Source: Elusimicrobiota bacterium (GTDB lineage: Bacteria; Elusimicrobiota; Elusimicrobia; Elusimicrobiales; UBA9959). From it: DNA of 49,269 nucleotides. The stretch spans positions 1-49,269 of the forward strand of contig JAAYVG010000024.1 in assembly GCA_012517285.1 (NCBI GenBank). The letters are read 5' to 3'. Below, piece by piece: positions 26,980 through 36,000 of the stretch. The notes beneath the pieces are model-generated. The model was not told where the DNA came from, did no database searches, and was given only the letters and a program-made list of their open reading frames with translations. Position numbers and translations under genes: made by a program. Position 1 is the first letter of the stretch. Each line of letters starts with the position of its first letter.

Positions 26980-28100
26980 TTTTTTTAATGACTGTCTTTC
27001 TTCTACAGACTGTTTCGCTTTATCCTCAGAAGATGTATAATGAGAATAAAACCAAGCTTGATAATATAAAAGCTCAGATAGAAAAGAAGAATAAAGAGCT
27101 TGAAAACTATGTTGAGAAGTATGAGAAGATATTGATAGATATAAATAAAATAAAGACCAGTAATAAAAATATTGATGAAAAGAAAAAGGTTTTAAACAAT
27201 ACCCTTATCAAGCTTCAGGAACAGATAAAGGAAACCAAGTTGAAATATGATCTTTTAAAACAGGATTATAATGAACTGTTAAAGGAAATAAACAGTGATA
27301 TGACATCACTTTATCTTTCAAGATTTCAGAACTCTTATTTCTATGATACAAATCAGATTGTTATGGATATTATTAAGAGAAATATTATAATTGAAAAATC
27401 AAACTTTGCCAAAGCAATTGATTACAAAACAAAGATTTTTTCAAACAGCTTGACGGAGCTATCAGAAAATAAAAACAAGTATTCTAAAGCTATAAGCCGG
27501 GCAGAAAATGAATTGAAAAAAAATCAGAAACAGCTGAAGCTCAGTCAGAAGGAACTTCTATCAACAAACAAGCGTTTGACAAAACTAAGGGCAGAGATAG
27601 ATGAGCTGAACAAGAGTGCAAATGAACTTAACAATCTCATGAAAAAGATAGAGAAGAGCTCACCATATAAAAAAAATATGTCTGAGAAAATTCCTATACC
27701 TAAAAACTCACTCCCATGGCCTGTTAAGGGAGAGATCGTAAAAAAATTTGGAAGAGAGTATGTTGAAGACTTAAAAACATGGCTTATAAATGATGGGATA
27801 AGAATAAAGTCATCTGTTGTATCGGATGTAAGGCCTGTTATGAATGGTAAGGTTGTCTACAGTGGAAAGTTTCGAGGTTTTGGCAATGTTGTTATCGTTG
27901 ACCATGGGAACAACATCTATTCAACATATGGATTTATGGAGAGCATATATGTTTCAAACGGTGTTGCTGTTAATGAGACTACGGTCATAGGCAGGACAGG
28001 CAGTGATCTTAGAAATATAGATGGAAAGATTGATAATGTTCTTTATTTTGAGATAAGAAATGGCGAGGATGCATTGAATCCAGTTGATTATTTAAAATGA
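26964..28100 (+). CDS. EnvC-like murein hydrolase activator
   Basis: The start at 26964 (MEKKLIFLMTVFLLQTVSLYP, a signal peptide) overlaps ftsX by 16 nt. A long coiled coil (about 25-225) leads to a C-terminal LytM/M23 domain (about 255-378). The usual zinc ligands are absent: the HxxxD site reads LINDGIRIK and the HxH site reads STYGFM. That matches EnvC-type non-catalytic LytM domains that activate amidases, not true endopeptidases. The ftsX context agrees. Confidence 0.82.
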   Translation: MEKKLIFLMTVFLLQTVSLYPQKMYNENKTKLDNIKAQIEKKNKELENYVEKYEKILIDINKIKTSNKNIDEKKKVLNNTLIKLQEQIKETKLKYDLLKQDYNELLKEINSDMTSLYLSRFQNSYFYDTNQIVMDIIKRNIIIEKSNFAKAIDYKTKIFSNSLTELSENKNKYSKAISRAENELKKNQKQLKLSQKELLSTNKRLTKLRAEIDELNKSANELNNLMKKIEKSSPYKKNMSEKIPIPKNSLPWPVKGEIVKKFGREYVEDLKTWLINDGIRIKSSVVSDVRPVMNGKVVYSGKFRGFGNVVIVDHGNNIYSTYGFMESIYVSNGVAVNETTVIGRTGSDLRNIDGKIDNVLYFEIRNGEDALNPVDYLK

Positions 28101-28143
28101 ATTTTTATTGTAAATTTTAAAAAAGTTGTTAACAGGAGTGTAT

Positions 28144-29391
28144 ATGAAAATAAAAAAGGTATTTTTTGTTTCTCTGATAGTTGCTGGCATAGGTTTTTCA
28201 ATACCGTATGTTGATTATGCTGTGGATTCTACATATCAAAAGATAAAGGTATTTATTGAAGCGTTTGAAATTGTAAAGGATAATTATGTTGATGATGATA
28301 AAGCAAAGGATACAGATCTGATATACTCAGGGATAGCCGGTATGGTGGGCAATCTTGACCCGTATTCTCAGTTTCTTACGCCTAAGGCTTATGATATGCT
28401 TATGAGTGAGACTGAGGGAGAGTTTGGCGGTGTCGGAATCCAGTTTGAGATGAAGGATGGATTTCCAATTGTGATAACCCCTATTCCAAACACACCTGCT
28501 TTTAAGGCAAAGATTTATCCGGGTGATAGAATAATAAAAATAGAGGGGAAGACTACAGAAAATATGCTTCGTGACGAGATAATGGATAGCCTGAGAGGAA
28601 AGCCCGGAACAAAGGTTAAAATTACGATAGCAAGGGAACCTGAGAAAAAGGGTGATGACTGGAATACTTTTGATGTAGAGTTAACAAGGGCTATCATTAA
28701 AGTAGAGTCGGTAAAGTATAAGATGATGGATGATAATATTGGTCTCATAAGGGTTATTGATTTCAATGCCCATGTGGCTGATGATTTTTCGAAAGCATTG
28801 AAGGAGTTGAGCTCAAAGGATATGAAAAAGCTTGTGATAGACTTAAGATATAATCCTGGTGGACTTCTTGTTGCAAGCATTGATATGGCAAAGATGTTTC
28901 TTGATAACAATAAGATGATAGTCTATACCAAGGGAAGAACCTCAAAGGATTATAATGAGTACAGGGCTGATGCAAAAGCACCTTATCCGTCAATACCTGT
29001 TGCTATTGTTGTAAACAAATATTCAGCATCAGCAAGTGAGATCTTTTCAGGTGCTTTAAAGGATAATAAGAGGGCAACAATAGTTGGAGAAAATACCTAT
29101 GGCAAGGCAAGCGTCCAGACTGTTATTCCATTGAGCGATAAGTCTGCTGTGAGGCTTACCATAGCAAAGTATTATACCCCGTCCGGTACTATAATACAGA
29201 GGGACCCTGAGACAGGTAAGGGTGGAATAACCCCTGATGTTGAGGTTAGTATATCAAAGGATGAGGAGCTAAATATTTATAACAGTATGCAGGAGATATA
29301 TTATCCTGATGACAAATCAAAAAAAGAAGATAAAAAGATAGAGGATAAGGTTTTAAATAAGGCTATAGAAATACTTAAAAATGTAAATTGA
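28144..29391 (+). CDS. ctpA: Carboxy-terminal processing protease (S41)
   Basis: The start at 28144 has AGGAG upstream and gives a signal peptide (MKIKKVFFVSLIVAGIGFSIP). The order is an N-terminal helical part, a PDZ domain (GGVGIQFEMKDGFPIVITPI, about 95-175) and the S41 core. The core has the Ser nucleophile in YSASASEIFSG and the Lys in TYGKASVQ. Such proteases trim or degrade periplasmic proteins and often act on division or cell-wall hydrolases, which suits the ftsX-envC neighbours. The length (415 aa) is normal. Confidence 0.93.
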   Translation: MKIKKVFFVSLIVAGIGFSIPYVDYAVDSTYQKIKVFIEAFEIVKDNYVDDDKAKDTDLIYSGIAGMVGNLDPYSQFLTPKAYDMLMSETEGEFGGVGIQFEMKDGFPIVITPIPNTPAFKAKIYPGDRIIKIEGKTTENMLRDEIMDSLRGKPGTKVKITIAREPEKKGDDWNTFDVELTRAIIKVESVKYKMMDDNIGLIRVIDFNAHVADDFSKALKELSSKDMKKLVIDLRYNPGGLLVASIDMAKMFLDNNKMIVYTKGRTSKDYNEYRADAKAPYPSIPVAIVVNKYSASASEIFSGALKDNKRATIVGENTYGKASVQTVIPLSDKSAVRLTIAKYYTPSGTIIQRDPETGKGGITPDVEVSISKDEELNIYNSMQEIYYPDDKSKKEDKKIEDKVLNKAIEILKNVN

Positions 29392-29394
29392 TAT

Positions 29395-30390
29395 ATGAAC
29401 TTTGTTGCAATTGAGACGAGCTGTGATGAAACTTCCATAGCTCTCTTCTCTGATAATCATTTGAAGTATCATACTGTATATTCTCAGATACCATTTCATA
29501 CGAGATATGGTGGGGTAGTGCCAGAGATAGCCAGCAGGAAGCACAGTGAGGAGATATCTAAAATTATCAGTGATGCTAAGGTAAAAGACATATCTGCTGT
29601 TGGTTTTACAAGGGGGCCAGGGTTGAAGGGTTCTCTGCTTATAGGAAAGATAGCTGCTCATACCATATCAAATTATTTTAACGCTAAGCTTATAGGTATA
29701 AATCATCTTGAAGGTCATCTTCTTTCCACCGAAATAGATAACGATAAAATTGTAAAAAAGCTTAGATTTCCACTCATAAGCCTTATAGCATCAGGTGGTC
29801 ACAGCGAGCTCTGGTATGTTAGTGGATATGGAAGATACAAGCTTATTGGTGAAACTCGTGATGATGCTTGCGGTGAGGCTTTTGATAAGGTTGCAAAGGT
29901 GATGAAATTAGGATATCCTGGTGGCCCTATAATAGATAAACTTTCACGTCAGTCTGTTAAAACGGAGTTAAAGTTCACTGTGCCTGATGTGATGGATTCA
30001 TATGATTATTCTTTTAGCGGTATAAAAACTCAGGTTGCATATTATGTGAGAAATTTAAAAAAGATCAGCAAGAAGAAAAAGATTGAGATTGCCTCTGCTT
30101 TTGAAGAAGCAATATGTTTGAGCCTTATAAAAAAACTGGAGCTTGCTGCTATAAAATATAAGGTCAATGATGTTGTTGTTTGCGGTGGGGTTTCTGCCAA
30201 TAGCAGATTGAGAGAATTATTGCTTGATAAATTTAATAAAATAGGTATAAGGGTCTCGTTACCTGATAAGAGGTATACTTCTGATAATGCTGCTATGATT
30301 GGGGCGTGTATGCTAAGAAGGTTTGAGTTGGGAAAATTTAAAAACAGTGTAAAACTTGATCCTGATCTTAAGATTGGCAGCTGGATTTGA
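29395..30390 (+). CDS. tsaD: tRNA threonylcarbamoyladenosine transferase TsaD
   Basis: This universal enzyme transfers the threonylcarbamoyl group to A37 of ANN-decoding tRNAs. It has the ASKHA fold. Seen are FVAIETSCDETSIAL, PFHTRYGGVVPEIASRKHSE, GFTRGPGLKGSLLIG, the metal site INHLEGHLLS, SGGHSELW and CGGVSANSRLRELL. The length (331 aa) is normal. It starts 4 nt after ctpA. Correct decoding of the heavily used AUA codons would depend on this modification. Confidence 0.95.
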   Translation: MNFVAIETSCDETSIALFSDNHLKYHTVYSQIPFHTRYGGVVPEIASRKHSEEISKIISDAKVKDISAVGFTRGPGLKGSLLIGKIAAHTISNYFNAKLIGINHLEGHLLSTEIDNDKIVKKLRFPLISLIASGGHSELWYVSGYGRYKLIGETRDDACGEAFDKVAKVMKLGYPGGPIIDKLSRQSVKTELKFTVPDVMDSYDYSFSGIKTQVAYYVRNLKKISKKKKIEIASAFEEAICLSLIKKLELAAIKYKVNDVVVCGGVSANSRLRELLLDKFNKIGIRVSLPDKRYTSDNAAMIGACMLRRFELGKFKNSVKLDPDLKIGSWI

Positions 30391-30391
30391 T

Positions 30392-31558
30392 ATGAAAATC
30401 TGGATATTAAATGATTATAACTATAAAAAATATTTGTTTTTTAAGGATATTGCTGAAAAGTTTTCAAGGGAAAGCGGAATAGTGGTTGAAATAGAGATAA
30501 AGAACAGAGAAAATCTCTGGAGCAGTTTTTTTGATTTTTTCGAAAAGCCTGACCAAAGGCTTGCCGATATTATTGAAATACCACACCAGTGGACATCACT
30601 TGTTACCAAGCTCGGATTATCATTGCCTATGGATGTTGTTGTCGATGATATTACTAATAAAATCTACCCATTTTTAAAAAAGACAATGAGTTATGAAAAC
30701 TCAAATAAGTATTTTTCTATTCCATTATATTTTGAAATCATATCACTCTTTTACAAGCGGGATATGCTTTCAAAGATTGTAGATCAAAAGGATATGGAGC
30801 ATCTAAAATGGAATGATTTTTTATGTATATGTGATAAGCTTAGAAAGAGATACAAGAACAGAGATTACTATCCTCTCGATAATACAAATATAGCAGGTTA
30901 TATAAATTCAGATGAAGTGCTTATATCTGTTATGAACAGAACCAATGGATATTTTTCTGATGACTATGCTGGAGTTAATCTTCACAAGGATGAGGTCTTC
31001 TCCTCAATAGCAGATTTTATGGAATTAGCAAACAAAAAATATCTTCCACTCTTTGAGGAGAACTTTTTTGATATCAATTTTATAAAAAGAAATCTGAGCT
31101 CTATGGCGTTCAGCTTCAGAAGGGATTTAATGGATATAAATGATATGGAGGTAACAAGATTTCCTGATATAATGAGGCAGAATGAACTTGGAAGAAGCTT
31201 TAATCTTATGTGTTTTTCTGGGGCAAAGGATATGGATGATATAAAAAAATTTATGAGCTGGTTCTACACACCAGAAAATCTTTCTGAACTTGCCAAAGCT
31301 ATTAATGTTTTTTCACCATTTGTTTCTGATTCTGAAAAATATCTTTCTAAAAAAGAGTACAGCTTTTATTCCGAGTTGTTTGATAAGCTTTCTATGATAC
31401 CAAATGCTGTTGTATACCCAAGTTTTGAAATTATGCTTAATGATGTCCTTATGGATACAGCAAATCAAATAGTTAATAACAGCTATGATCCTGATGTCTT
31501 AAAGGACAGGCTTATTGAGGTCAAAGGCTTTACGGAGTATTTAATATATTCATACTGA
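30392..31558 (+). CDS. Solute-binding-protein homologue lacking a signal peptide
   Basis: The ATG at 30392 immediately follows tsaD. The 388-aa protein resembles type 1 extracellular solute-binding proteins: KDIAEKFSRESGIVVEIEI, DIIEIPHQWTSLVTKLGLSLPMD, KYFSIPLYFEIISLFYKRDML and MSWFYTPENLSELAKAINVFSPF. It begins MKIWILNDYNYKKYLFF with no signal sequence or lipobox, so it is probably cytoplasmic or uses a missed start. A GGDEF gene starts right after its stop, which suggests ligand sensing rather than transport. The ligand is unknown. Confidence 0.6.
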   Translation: MKIWILNDYNYKKYLFFKDIAEKFSRESGIVVEIEIKNRENLWSSFFDFFEKPDQRLADIIEIPHQWTSLVTKLGLSLPMDVVVDDITNKIYPFLKKTMSYENSNKYFSIPLYFEIISLFYKRDMLSKIVDQKDMEHLKWNDFLCICDKLRKRYKNRDYYPLDNTNIAGYINSDEVLISVMNRTNGYFSDDYAGVNLHKDEVFSSIADFMELANKKYLPLFEENFFDINFIKRNLSSMAFSFRRDLMDINDMEVTRFPDIMRQNELGRSFNLMCFSGAKDMDDIKKFMSWFYTPENLSELAKAINVFSPFVSDSEKYLSKKEYSFYSELFDKLSMIPNAVVYPSFEIMLNDVLMDTANQIVNNSYDPDVLKDRLIEVKGFTEYLIYSY

Positions 31559-31559
31559 T

Positions 31560-33008
31560 ATGTCAAACTTAAACGAAATAAATTTTATTAAAGCTTTGCT
31601 TGATGATATAGTGGATAAAACATCCGTTAAGAACATCACAGTCTTTGAACACATAAATGATCTGAATATTTTAAAGGCAATCTTCAGGTACAGATTCGGT
31701 ATTGTATCAGAGCATACTGAGTACGTTTCATTGAAGAATCAGAAAGAGCTATATAGTTCAATTGTTTCTGAGGTAGTCATAAATATAAAAAAGGGTAAGT
31801 GTGTTTTCAGCTACATCCCTTACATATATAAGAGTGTTATAGAGAATAATGCTGAGAAACAATTCATATTCAGGATAGAAAGGTTTGATGGCAAAAAGTA
31901 TTCTATGAGGGATATAACAAGGGTTAAAAAAATTATAGATCTGAGGATGTCTGATTATTACAAATTAGATTTTGAAAATTTAAAGGATACTTATTCAAGA
32001 AATTTAAACATATCAGCTTCACTTGGAAAAATATTTGCTAAGAGTATAAGGGAGAAAGAAGGATTCAAGTTTATGATGAGGGGGCTTGAAAATTTTTTTA
32101 GTTTTGACAGAATAAGGCTTTATAAGATAGATGAGTCAAGAAACAGCCTCTGCGGGGTTTACAGTATAGACAGGACAAATAGAATAAATGATATATCACA
32201 CGATGTAATAATTATGAAAAGTGGGGTCTCAACACTGGTTGATATAATGCTTGGTGAGGATGATATTGTCGTAAAGAATTACATGGTATATGTCCCATTG
32301 AAGATTGATTACAGAAAGGTTGGAATTGTGGTGGTGGACAATCTGTTAAGCAGAATTAAAATAAAAACACATTATATAGACCTTTTAAAGTCATTCTCAT
32401 CACTTGTAGCTCTTGCTATGGAAAACATAATACTCTTTGAAAAAATCCAAGAGATGTCAATGTATGATGAGTTGACCAAGCTACCACTCAGAAGATATTT
32501 TAACCAGAGATTTCAGGAGGAGTTTTACAGGGCAAGCAGATTTAACCAAAACCTTTCCATTATATGGATAGATGTGGATTATTTTAAAGAGATAAACGAT
32601 AGCTTTGGTCATCAGGTCGGTGATGTGGTTTTGAGAGAGATATCTCAGACAATAATGAAAACCCTTAGAAAGATAGATTTTCCATGCAGATACGGGGGAG
32701 ATGAGATAATTATACTCCTGCCTCAGAGCTCTAATGATGACGCATATGGCCTTGCAAAAAGACTTTCTGAGGAGATAAAGAAGATAAAAATAGACCTGAG
32801 TGGTTTTGATTTCACAAAGGACAAGAACGTTGAGCTTACCACAAGTATGGGGATAGCCTCGTATCCTACGGATGCAAAGAATATGGATGATCTACTGCTA
32901 AAGGCAGATGAGGCGCTTTACTCTGTAAAATCAGCTGGCAGGAACGGAATAAAAAGATACTCAGAGTTAGCTAAGGAAAAAGGCAACATAAATCAGGGGA
33001 AGATCTAA
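31560..33008 (+). CDS. GAF-like plus GGDEF diguanylate cyclase
   Basis: The N-terminal region (about 1-150) has no domain I recognise. A GAF-like domain follows (about 165-295, SREKEGFKFMMRGLENFFSFDRIRLYKID in part). The C-terminal GGDEF domain (about 300-470) shows DELTKLPLRRYF, IDVDYFKEINDSFGHQVGD and the active-site loop CRYGGDEIIILL. The signature reads GGDEI, a mild variant that is usually active. No membrane helix is seen, so it would be a soluble cyclic-di-GMP enzyme. It starts 1 nt after the solute-binding homologue and is surely coupled to it. Confidence 0.85.
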   Translation: MSNLNEINFIKALLDDIVDKTSVKNITVFEHINDLNILKAIFRYRFGIVSEHTEYVSLKNQKELYSSIVSEVVINIKKGKCVFSYIPYIYKSVIENNAEKQFIFRIERFDGKKYSMRDITRVKKIIDLRMSDYYKLDFENLKDTYSRNLNISASLGKIFAKSIREKEGFKFMMRGLENFFSFDRIRLYKIDESRNSLCGVYSIDRTNRINDISHDVIIMKSGVSTLVDIMLGEDDIVVKNYMVYVPLKIDYRKVGIVVVDNLLSRIKIKTHYIDLLKSFSSLVALAMENIILFEKIQEMSMYDELTKLPLRRYFNQRFQEEFYRASRFNQNLSIIWIDVDYFKEINDSFGHQVGDVVLREISQTIMKTLRKIDFPCRYGGDEIIILLPQSSNDDAYGLAKRLSEEIKKIKIDLSGFDFTKDKNVELTTSMGIASYPTDAKNMDDLLLKADEALYSVKSAGRNGIKRYSELAKEKGNINQGKI

Positions 33009-33018
33009 TCGGTATTTT

Positions 33019-33246
33019 CTAATCAAATATCTTTATTATTTTTGATGTTGCTGTGTGGCCTTTTATTATATGAAATTTTTGCACAGGTATGTTCAGATGT
33101 TTGGAAAGAATATTTAAAACACTTTTGTTAGCATTTCCATTCTCCCGCTCGGCTTTAGTTTCTATTATATATTCATCATCCTTTATTTTCCTTATCTCAT
33201 TTTTTTTAGAACCTGCTTTTACCTTTATCTTTATGAGCCTATCCAT
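33019..33246 (-). CDS. DUF167 (YggU/UPF0235) protein
   Basis: The 75-aa protein shows the family pattern IKIKVKAGSKKNEI and AERENGNANKSVLNILSKHLNIP, followed by KGHTATSKIIKI. The family is widespread and structurally known, with no settled function. Its start shares one base with the stop of gpmI (TGATG), so the two genes are translationally coupled. Confidence 0.88.
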   Translation of the reverse strand: MDRLIKIKVKAGSKKNEIRKIKDDEYIIETKAERENGNANKSVLNILSKHLNIPVQKFHIIKGHTATSKIIKIFD

Positions 33247-34796
33247 CAGAGAATGAGATCCTTTGCTGTCATATCTGATGGCTGGTTCAGTTCAAGGCAG
33301 TGAAGAACAGTTGGTGCTATATCAGCCAGTATTCCTTTTTCTCTTAATCTGATGTTTTTAACATCATTCCCAACAACTATAAACTCAACAGGATTTGTGG
33401 TATGAGATGTTTTTGGCATATTTATTTCATAGTTCCACATCTCCTCGCTATTGCCGTGATCAGCAGTTATCATAATTATGTAATCTTTTTTCAGTGCAGA
33501 GTTTACTAACCTTCCTACGCATTCATCAACAATCTCAACTGCTTTCTTTACAGAATCAAAGTTTCCTGTGTGTCCAACCATGTCCCCATTTGCAAAGTTA
33601 ACAAGTATGAACTGATACCTATCGGAGATTATCTCCTTTTCACATCTTTCTGTAACAATGTATGCTTCCATCTCAGGATGCTCTGCAAAGCTTGATGGAT
33701 CAAATCTTCCCTTTATCTCAATCCTTTCCTCGTTTTTATAAGGTTCAATCCTTTTACCATTAAAAAAGGATGTCACATGCTTGAATTTCTGTGTTTCTGC
33801 AATCCTTAGCTGTGAGTATCCGTTATCTGAAATAACCTCACCTAAAAGATTGTTCATATTTCCGCTCTCACTCATTGGTGGAAGTGCTGAAAACTTGAAG
33901 CTGTCGTAGTACTGTGTTAACCCACAGTATGCTATATTAAATTTTTTCCATCTTTTTCCCGGATAGTTATCCTCAACAAATGCCTTTGTAAGTTGTATTG
34001 CTCTATCCTGTCTAAAGTTAAAATGGATAACACTATCACCATCCTTTAAACCAGTGTAATCACCTATTATTGAGGGTTTTATATACTCATCTACCATTTC
34101 CTTACCATTAGGTTGTTTTTGATTTTTATATGCATAATCTATTGCAGCCTCAGCTGTTTCATATCTTTCACCACAGGCTCTCGTTATTGCGTCATAAGCC
34201 ATATCAGTTAAATCCCAGTCCTCGCCCCTGTCCATAGCATAGTATCTTCCCATAACAGTCGCAACACTTACCTGAGGTTTATCCTTTATAAAATTGTTGA
34301 GCATTTTGATGTATTGCATAGCACTTCTTGGTGGTGTATCCCTGCCATCTGCAAAAAAGTGAATATAGATCCTGCCTATTCCTATAGATATTGCCTTTTC
34401 TATGATTGCATACATATGATCCTCGTGTGCATGAACACCCTCATCCTGAACAAGTCCCATAAGATGAAGTGCGGTTTTGTTATACCTTGCATTTAAAAGT
34501 GCTCTTTTTAAATTCTCTGTTTCAAAAAAGCTTCCATCCTCTATCATATCCCTTATTCTTTTGAGTTCTTGGATAACAATTCTACCCGCGCCCATATTAA
34601 GATGTCCAACCTCGCTTGAACCCTGATATCCCCGAGGAAGTCCAACAGCTTCTCCTGATGCATCAAGAACTGTGTTTGGATAATTATTGAGATAAAAATT
34701 GATATTAGGAGTTTTTGCTGCAGCAACAGCATTGTATTTATCATCCTTTTTTCCTATACCCCATCCATCCCTTACTATAAGCAGTACTTTTTTCAT
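33246..34796 (-). CDS. gpmI: 2,3-bisphosphoglycerate-independent phosphoglycerate mutase
   Basis: This glycolytic enzyme has two manganese ions in an alkaline-phosphatase fold. The start MKKVLLIVRDGWGIG at 34796 has AGGAGG upstream; an 8-residue longer frame lacks one. The phosphoserine site is in GYQGSSEVGHLNMGAGR. Other signatures are HFFADGRDTPPRS, NFRQDRAIQLT, VNFANGDMVGHTG and ITADHGNSEEMW. The length (516 aa) is normal. It is divergent from the DsbA-like gene. Confidence 0.95.
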   Translation of the reverse strand: MKKVLLIVRDGWGIGKKDDKYNAVAAAKTPNINFYLNNYPNTVLDASGEAVGLPRGYQGSSEVGHLNMGAGRIVIQELKRIRDMIEDGSFFETENLKRALLNARYNKTALHLMGLVQDEGVHAHEDHMYAIIEKAISIGIGRIYIHFFADGRDTPPRSAMQYIKMLNNFIKDKPQVSVATVMGRYYAMDRGEDWDLTDMAYDAITRACGERYETAEAAIDYAYKNQKQPNGKEMVDEYIKPSIIGDYTGLKDGDSVIHFNFRQDRAIQLTKAFVEDNYPGKRWKKFNIAYCGLTQYYDSFKFSALPPMSESGNMNNLLGEVISDNGYSQLRIAETQKFKHVTSFFNGKRIEPYKNEERIEIKGRFDPSSFAEHPEMEAYIVTERCEKEIISDRYQFILVNFANGDMVGHTGNFDSVKKAVEIVDECVGRLVNSALKKDYIIMITADHGNSEEMWNYEINMPKTSHTTNPVEFIVVGNDVKNIRLREKGILADIAPTVLHCLELNQPSDMTAKDLIL

Positions 34797-34874
34797 TATA
34801 TCCTCCTGTGTTATAAACACGACTATACAACGGCAGTGTTTTATAATTATATTTTAGCAATTTGAAAAAATAAC

Positions 34875-34903
34875 TTAAACAATTTAATTAAAATATGTAA
34901 AAT
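34875..34903 (+). promoter_or_regulatory. Promoter of the DsbA-like gene, apparently leaderless
   Basis: TTAAAC (34875-34880), a 17-nt spacer and TAAAAT (34898-34903). The ATG at 34911 begins 7 nt after the -10 box and there is no Shine-Dalgarno sequence (ATCTAAT precedes the ATG). Confidence 0.5.
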
Positions 34904-34910
34904 ATCTAAT

Positions 34911-35546
34911 ATGAAGAAGATTACAGGAATAAAGATTATTGCTGGTTTCTTTTTGTTGCTTGCAGCAACTGTAATAATATTGATAACAACAGAGGAACCA
35001 AAAGAAGTTCTATATGATACAGAAAAAACACCATCATACAGACAGAAGGGAAATAGCGAAGCGAAAATTGTAATAATAGAATATACTGATTTCGCATGCC
35101 CGGCTTGTGCTGCTGCCAATACCTATGTCAGCAATCTTATAAAATACTTTGGTGATGATTTTAATGTGAATTTTAAGCATTATCCTCTGACATCAATTCA
35201 TCCCTATTCATTCAACGCTGCTGTCTGGAGTGAGTGTGTGGGTAAGGAGTATAATAAGTTTTGGGAATTTTCAGATATGCTTTTTAATAGAAGGCTTGAA
35301 TGGTGGGATAAAAAAGATTATTCAAAGCTTTTTAAAGCTTATGCCGCTGAACTCGGTATTGATGATAAGAGAATAGCAAAATGTCTCGGAAGTTCTGATG
35401 CAATAGATCTGGTAAAAAAGGATATGGAAAGTGGTGATAAATTCAAGGTGGATTCAACTCCAACATTTTTTGTAAATGGAAGGAAGGCAGTTGGTGTGAT
35501 GGAGTTGATAGAGGAGATCAAGAAGGAGAAACAAGGTGGACTTTAA
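34911..35546 (+). CDS. Membrane-anchored DsbA-like thiol oxidoreductase
   Basis: An N-terminal signal anchor (about 6-26) is followed by a DsbA-type thioredoxin domain. The active site is CPAC in DFACPACAAANTY (about 62-65). FKHYPLTSIHPYSFNAA and the cis-Pro segment VDSTPTFFVNG (about 180-190) are typical. It would catalyse disulfide formation or exchange in the periplasm. The next gene, starting inside its 3' end, encodes a MauE/DoxX-like membrane protein that could be its electron partner. Confidence 0.85.
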   Translation: MKKITGIKIIAGFFLLLAATVIILITTEEPKEVLYDTEKTPSYRQKGNSEAKIVIIEYTDFACPACAAANTYVSNLIKYFGDDFNVNFKHYPLTSIHPYSFNAAVWSECVGKEYNKFWEFSDMLFNRRLEWWDKKDYSKLFKAYAAELGIDDKRIAKCLGSSDAIDLVKKDMESGDKFKVDSTPTFFVNGRKAVGVMELIEEIKKEKQGGL

Positions 35547-36000
35547 AAACAGAAGAGAATTAGTTTCGGCTATTATGAGAGTTGTGGTTGGTTGTATCCT
35601 AATATATTCTGGCTTTATTAAAATTTCAGAGCCTTTAGAAAATTTCTATAATGCCATACTCGGCTATAAGATTGTAAGTGGAGATCTTGCATTAATATCA
35701 GCACAAGTCGTTCCATGGATTGAGGTTTATCTTGGAGTTCTGCTTGTGTTTGGTCTGTTTAACAAGCTGGTATCAATTTTTTCAATTCTCCTTTTTTTAG
35801 GCTTTGAGCTGCTGCTCGCTCAGGCCATGATAAGAGGGCTTGAGGTGGAGAACTGTGGATGTTTTGGTGCAACACATTCCAATCCAATAGGGGTGGAGTT
35901 TACTTTAAACCTTGTATGGCTTTCATTCCTTTTCTTGGGCTATAAATTTTCATACAGATTTTCGCTTGATAGATTGATAGAAAGCAAATTTTCAAAATGA
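35536..36000 (+). CDS. MauE/DoxX-like membrane protein
   Basis: The GTG start at 35536 has AAGGAG upstream and overlaps the DsbA-like gene. The 154-aa protein has four predicted helices (about 10-28, 45-75, 75-97 and 118-140). NCGCFG (about 113-118) lies after the third, a pattern typical of MauE-like proteins linked to disulfide chemistry. It may reoxidise or reduce the DsbA-like partner; that is inferred from the neighbour and the Cys pair. It overlaps the next gene by 4 nt. Confidence 0.75.
   Translation: MDFKNRRELVSAIMRVVVGCILIYSGFIKISEPLENFYNAILGYKIVSGDLALISAQVVPWIEVYLGVLLVFGLFNKLVSIFSILLFLGFELLLAQAMIRGLEVENCGCFGATHSNPIGVEFTLNLVWLSFLFLGYKFSYRFSLDRLIESKFSK

Noticed and set aside
27681-28100. 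C-terminal M23 domain of the EnvC-like protein as an active endopeptidase
   Set aside because: The zinc ligands are replaced (NDGIRIK, STYGFM), as in non-catalytic activators.
33009-33050. Terminator between the convergent GGDEF and DUF167 genes
   Set aside because: The short gap has T-runs but no convincing GC stem.
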